The notes beneath the pieces were generated by a model. The model was not told where the DNA came from, made no database searches, and was given only the letters and a program-made list of their open reading frames with translations. A stretch of DNA of 5,786 nucleotides from Haloferacaceae archaeon (lineage in GTDB: Archaea > Halobacteriota > Halobacteria > Halobacteriales > Haloferacaceae): contig JAHENP010000184.1 of NCBI GenBank assembly GCA_018609965.1, positions 1 through 5,786 of the forward strand, written 5' to 3'. Shown here piece by piece: positions 5,303-5,786 of this stretch. The position numbers were made by a program, and so were the translations under genes. Every line of letters begins with the position of its first letter. Position 1 is the first letter of the stretch.

Positions 5303-5786
5303 GTGACCAGCAACAGACGGTCCACGACGGTCGAACGCGCGGTGACGTCGTTCTTCGCGGCGCCGTTCCGCGCACGGACGTACAAGCGACTCGCGTACCT
5401 CCTGGTCGCCTTCCCGTTGGGGTTGGCGTACTTCGTCGGCCTGACGGTCGGTGGCTCGGTCGGGCTCGGGCTGGCGGTGACGTGGGTCGGGGTGCCGATT
5501 CTCCTCGTGACACTGCTCGGTGCGACCGCCGTCGCGGGGTTCGAGGCGAAGCTCGCGAATCTGCTCGTCGACCAGGATGTGTCGGTGCCGCCGGCGTTCC
5601 GCCCGGCGTTCCGTCGCGACGACGAGGGGTTCGTCGACGCGCTCCGGCGGTTTCTAGCCGAGCCGACGACCTGGACGAGCGTCGGGCTGGCGTTCGCTCG
5701 GTTCGCATTCGGACTGGTCGCGTTCGTGGTGACGGTGACGGCCGCCGCGGTCCTCGTCGGCCTGCTGGCGGCGCCGTTCGTCTACA
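5303..5786 (+). CDS. membrane 'putative sensor' domain protein, N-terminal part
   Basis: The gene runs off the right edge; 161 codons are visible. The first 29 residues are polar and basic (AAPFRARTYKRL). Two closely spaced membrane helices follow, at about 30-50 (LAYLLVAFPLGLAYFVGLTV) and 52-78 (GLAVTWVGVPILLVTLLG). A conserved-looking amphipathic segment comes next (FEAKLANLLV, 80-89), then a soluble stretch (DEGFVDALRRFLAEPTTWTS, 107-126) and a third helix (about 133-160). This order, with the Y-L-L-x-x-F-P-L-G-x-A-Y-F start and G-V-P-I-L-L, is typical of the 'putative sensor' domain (Pfam PF13796 by recollection). It is found ahead of kinases in actinobacteria and as stand-alone proteins in haloarchaea. 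GTG 5303 is the only ATG or GTG between an in-frame TGA (5261-5263) and the domain, so the start is well constrained, although no Shine-Dalgarno precedes it. Whether a kinase follows cannot be seen. Confidence 0.82.
   Translation, partial: MTSNRRSTTVERAVTSFFAAPFRARTYKRLAYLLVAFPLGLAYFVGLTVGGSVGLGLAVTWVGVPILLVTLLGATAVAGFEAKLANLLVDQDVSVPPAFRPAFRRDDEGFVDALRRFLAEPTTWTSVGLAFARFAFGLVAFVVTVTAAAVLVGLLAAPFVY

Overview
This window looks like chromosomal DNA from a haloarchaeon (class Halobacteria). GC is high and third codon positions are almost all G or C. The encoded proteins are rich in Asp, Glu, Ala, Val and Thr and poor in Lys. Promoters are TATA-type, and several domain types are typical of halophilic archaea. 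The only AT-richer pocket is the divergent promoter region around 2845-3011. No rRNA, tRNA, CRISPR array, insertion sequence or phage gene is visible.

Layout, left to right. (1) The 3' end of a GAF-domain signalling protein (1-176, +), cut by the window edge. (2) A 228-residue protein (169-855, +) of the haloarchaeal DUF7504 type, a degenerate RecA/KaiC-like fold, translationally coupled to gene 1 by an 8-base overlap and a strong Shine-Dalgarno. (3) A 174-base gap between convergent genes that has coding-like composition on the minus strand and may hold a gene remnant. (4) A membrane sensor histidine kinase on the minus strand (stop at 1030, start probably 2844): seven membrane segments, a PAS domain, a haloarchaeal HisKA domain, a HATPase domain and a long acidic tail. 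(5) A divergent promoter region. (6) A 704-residue metallo-beta-lactamase/beta-CASP-type protein (3012-5126, +) with a 9-residue repeat inserted in the catalytic domain, a Ser/Thr/Asp/Glu-rich linker and two ribbon-helix-helix-like units at the C-terminus. (7) A 176-base intergenic region with a hairpin and a TATA-like box. (8) The first 161 codons of a membrane 'putative sensor' domain protein (5303 to the right edge, +).

Functionally the window is mostly sensory: GAF, DUF7504, a PAS histidine kinase and a sensor-domain protein, with one nucleic-acid or hydrolase-type enzyme among them. Only genes 1 and 2 look like one operon. The kinase has no receiver gene beside it in this window. The observations most worth following are the seven-helix kinase input domain, which may be a retinal-less opsin relative, and the C-terminal RHH-like tandem on the beta-CASP protein. 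Neither amounts to a demonstrated new system.
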